Origin: CAZHDB01 sp964531225
GTDB lineage: Archaea; Thermoproteota; Thermoprotei_A; Sulfolobales; Desulfurococcaceae
Reading direction: 5' to 3'
Length of the DNA stretch: 42,626 nucleotides
Assembly: GCA_964531225.1 (NCBI GenBank)
Contig: CAZHDB010000010.1
Coordinates: 1 to 42,626 of the forward strand
Shown: positions 41,986 to 42,626 of the stretch, piece after piece
How the letters are laid out: every line of letters starts with the position of its first letter
Numbering within the stretch: position 1 is the first letter of the stretch
The notes under the pieces: generated by a model
Told to the model about the DNA's origin: nothing
Seen by the model: the letters and a program-made list of their open reading frames with translations, nothing else
The model's database searches: none
Translations under genes and position numbers: made by a program

Positions 41986-42626
41986 TTAGGACAATGCTTC
42001 CTTCCTTATTCTTAGTTCTTCTCTTATTACTATAATGATTGATGTAAGGACTATTGCCATGGGTATTACCTCATATAAGCCAATTACTTGCCTCAGTATC
42101 AAATAGGCTAGGATAGATGCTCCAATCGGCTCGGTAAGAGCTATTGAAGTTACTACGCTAGACTTCATATATTTCAGTATATAGTTCATTAATGTATGTC
42201 CTCCAAGCATAGGCACTATAGCTAATAATATAAAGAAGAAGTATGATCTTGGACTATATGCTAATATGTTTTTACCTATAACTAGTGAATATATGAGTAC
42301 TCCTAATAGTGCATAGAGGTATGTAGGGAAAACGTATTCCATAAGATCTCTTCTAAGCCTAACATAGCGTCCAATACAGAAATACGATGTTGCAGCAATA
42401 GACCCAAATAATGATAATAGTACTCCATACAAGTTAATTTCGCCGACAAAGCCTCTGTATAGGAACATGGTTAAGCCAATGAATCCGAATAGTATGCCCA
42501 GGTATTGTAGGATAGTAATCTCTTCTTTATATATAAACCTATCAATAATAAGTGCGAATAATGGATAGGATACAACTATTGTAGTACTAATGGCAACGGG
42601 TATATGATAGAGAGACTCCATCCATA
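41986..42626 (-). CDS. EamA/DMT-family transporter, 5' end beyond window
   Basis: At least 213 residues; the frame is open to the right edge, and the ATG at 42621 is internal (Trp precedes it). The first visible segment (VAISTTIVVSYPLFALIIDR, IYKEEITILQYLGILFGFIG) is the end of EamA repeat 1; repeat 2 follows with five helices, ending GGHTLMNYILKYMKSSVVTS and ALTEPIGASILAYLILRQVI. The full protein would be ~290 residues with ten helices, an exporter of metabolites. Convergent arrangement is not present: TrpB2 is on the same strand downstream. Confidence 0.85.
   Translation of the reverse strand, partial: WMESLYHIPVAISTTIVVSYPLFALIIDRFIYKEEITILQYLGILFGFIGLTMFLYRGFVGEINLYGVLLSLFGSIAATSYFCIGRYVRLRRDLMEYVFPTYLYALLGVLIYSLVIGKNILAYSPRSYFFFILLAIVPMLGGHTLMNYILKYMKSSVVTSIALTEPIGASILAYLILRQVIGLYEVIPMAIVLTSIIIVIREELRIRKEALS

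Noticed and set aside
1..42626. CRISPR array
   Set aside because: I looked for regularly spaced 24-37-base repeats and saw none; the only dispersed repeat is the two-copy element at 11.3 and 17.1 kb.

Overview
The window looks like chromosomal DNA of a hyperthermophilic crenarchaeon of the Desulfurococcales, most likely Staphylothermus or a close relative. This is an inference. The sequence is AT-rich, uses many TTG and GTG starts after GGTG/GGAGG ribosome sites, has archaeal TATA-like promoters, carries many VapBC/HicAB/DUF104/DUF433 toxin-antitoxin (TA) pieces, and encodes coiled-coil, membrane-anchored surface proteins reminiscent of tetrabrachion.

Region 1 (1-2040): the 3' end of a cell-surface staphylococcal-nuclease-like protein with a Thr-rich stalk, then an unrecognised two-helix membrane protein.

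Region 2 (2269-10142) is a defence-like island. It holds a frameshifted PD-(D/E)XK nuclease; a decayed ferritin; a tight C2H2 zinc finger / basic PD-(D/E)XK nuclease / DUF3800 trio; two GC-rich hairpins and a cluster of dyads in front of a decayed small gene; and an McrBC-type modification-dependent restriction system. The restriction system has a PUA/EVE-like recognition module, an McrB AAA+ motor and an McrC nuclease. The recognition module and motor are in overlapping frames joined at a C-run, so they may be one broken or recoded protein.

Region 3 (10528-24455) is a patchwork of small accessory genes: a one-repeat EamA transporter, HicBA, DUF104 antitoxins with truncated or missing toxins, a broken MNT nucleotidyltransferase, DUF433/DUF5615, VapBC, an AbrB antitoxin with a toxin killed by three stops, a DUF5678/retropepsin-like pair, a second and complete surface nuclease paralogous to the one at the left edge, a B12-binding-type radical SAM protein and an AlaX editing enzyme. 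The 3' terminus of a tRNA-Lys-like gene stands alone at about 12.8 kb. A dispersed element of about 80 bp occurs at 11.3 and 17.1 kb.

Region 4 (24683-42626) is more conventional: a stand-alone CobN-type chelatase followed by a large coiled-coil surface protein, a metallo-beta-lactamase fold enzyme, a sodium:solute symporter split by a frameshift with its small membrane partner, a CorA transporter, a His/Met-rich secreted protein divergent from a membrane protein and a winged-helix regulator, a GNAT enzyme, a glycosyltransferase, TrpB2 and a partial EamA exporter.

The strongest overall impression is pervasive gene decay by single-base frameshifts and stops in the accessory half. Several of these could also be sequencing errors, so homopolymer-adjacent frameshifts should be checked against reads.
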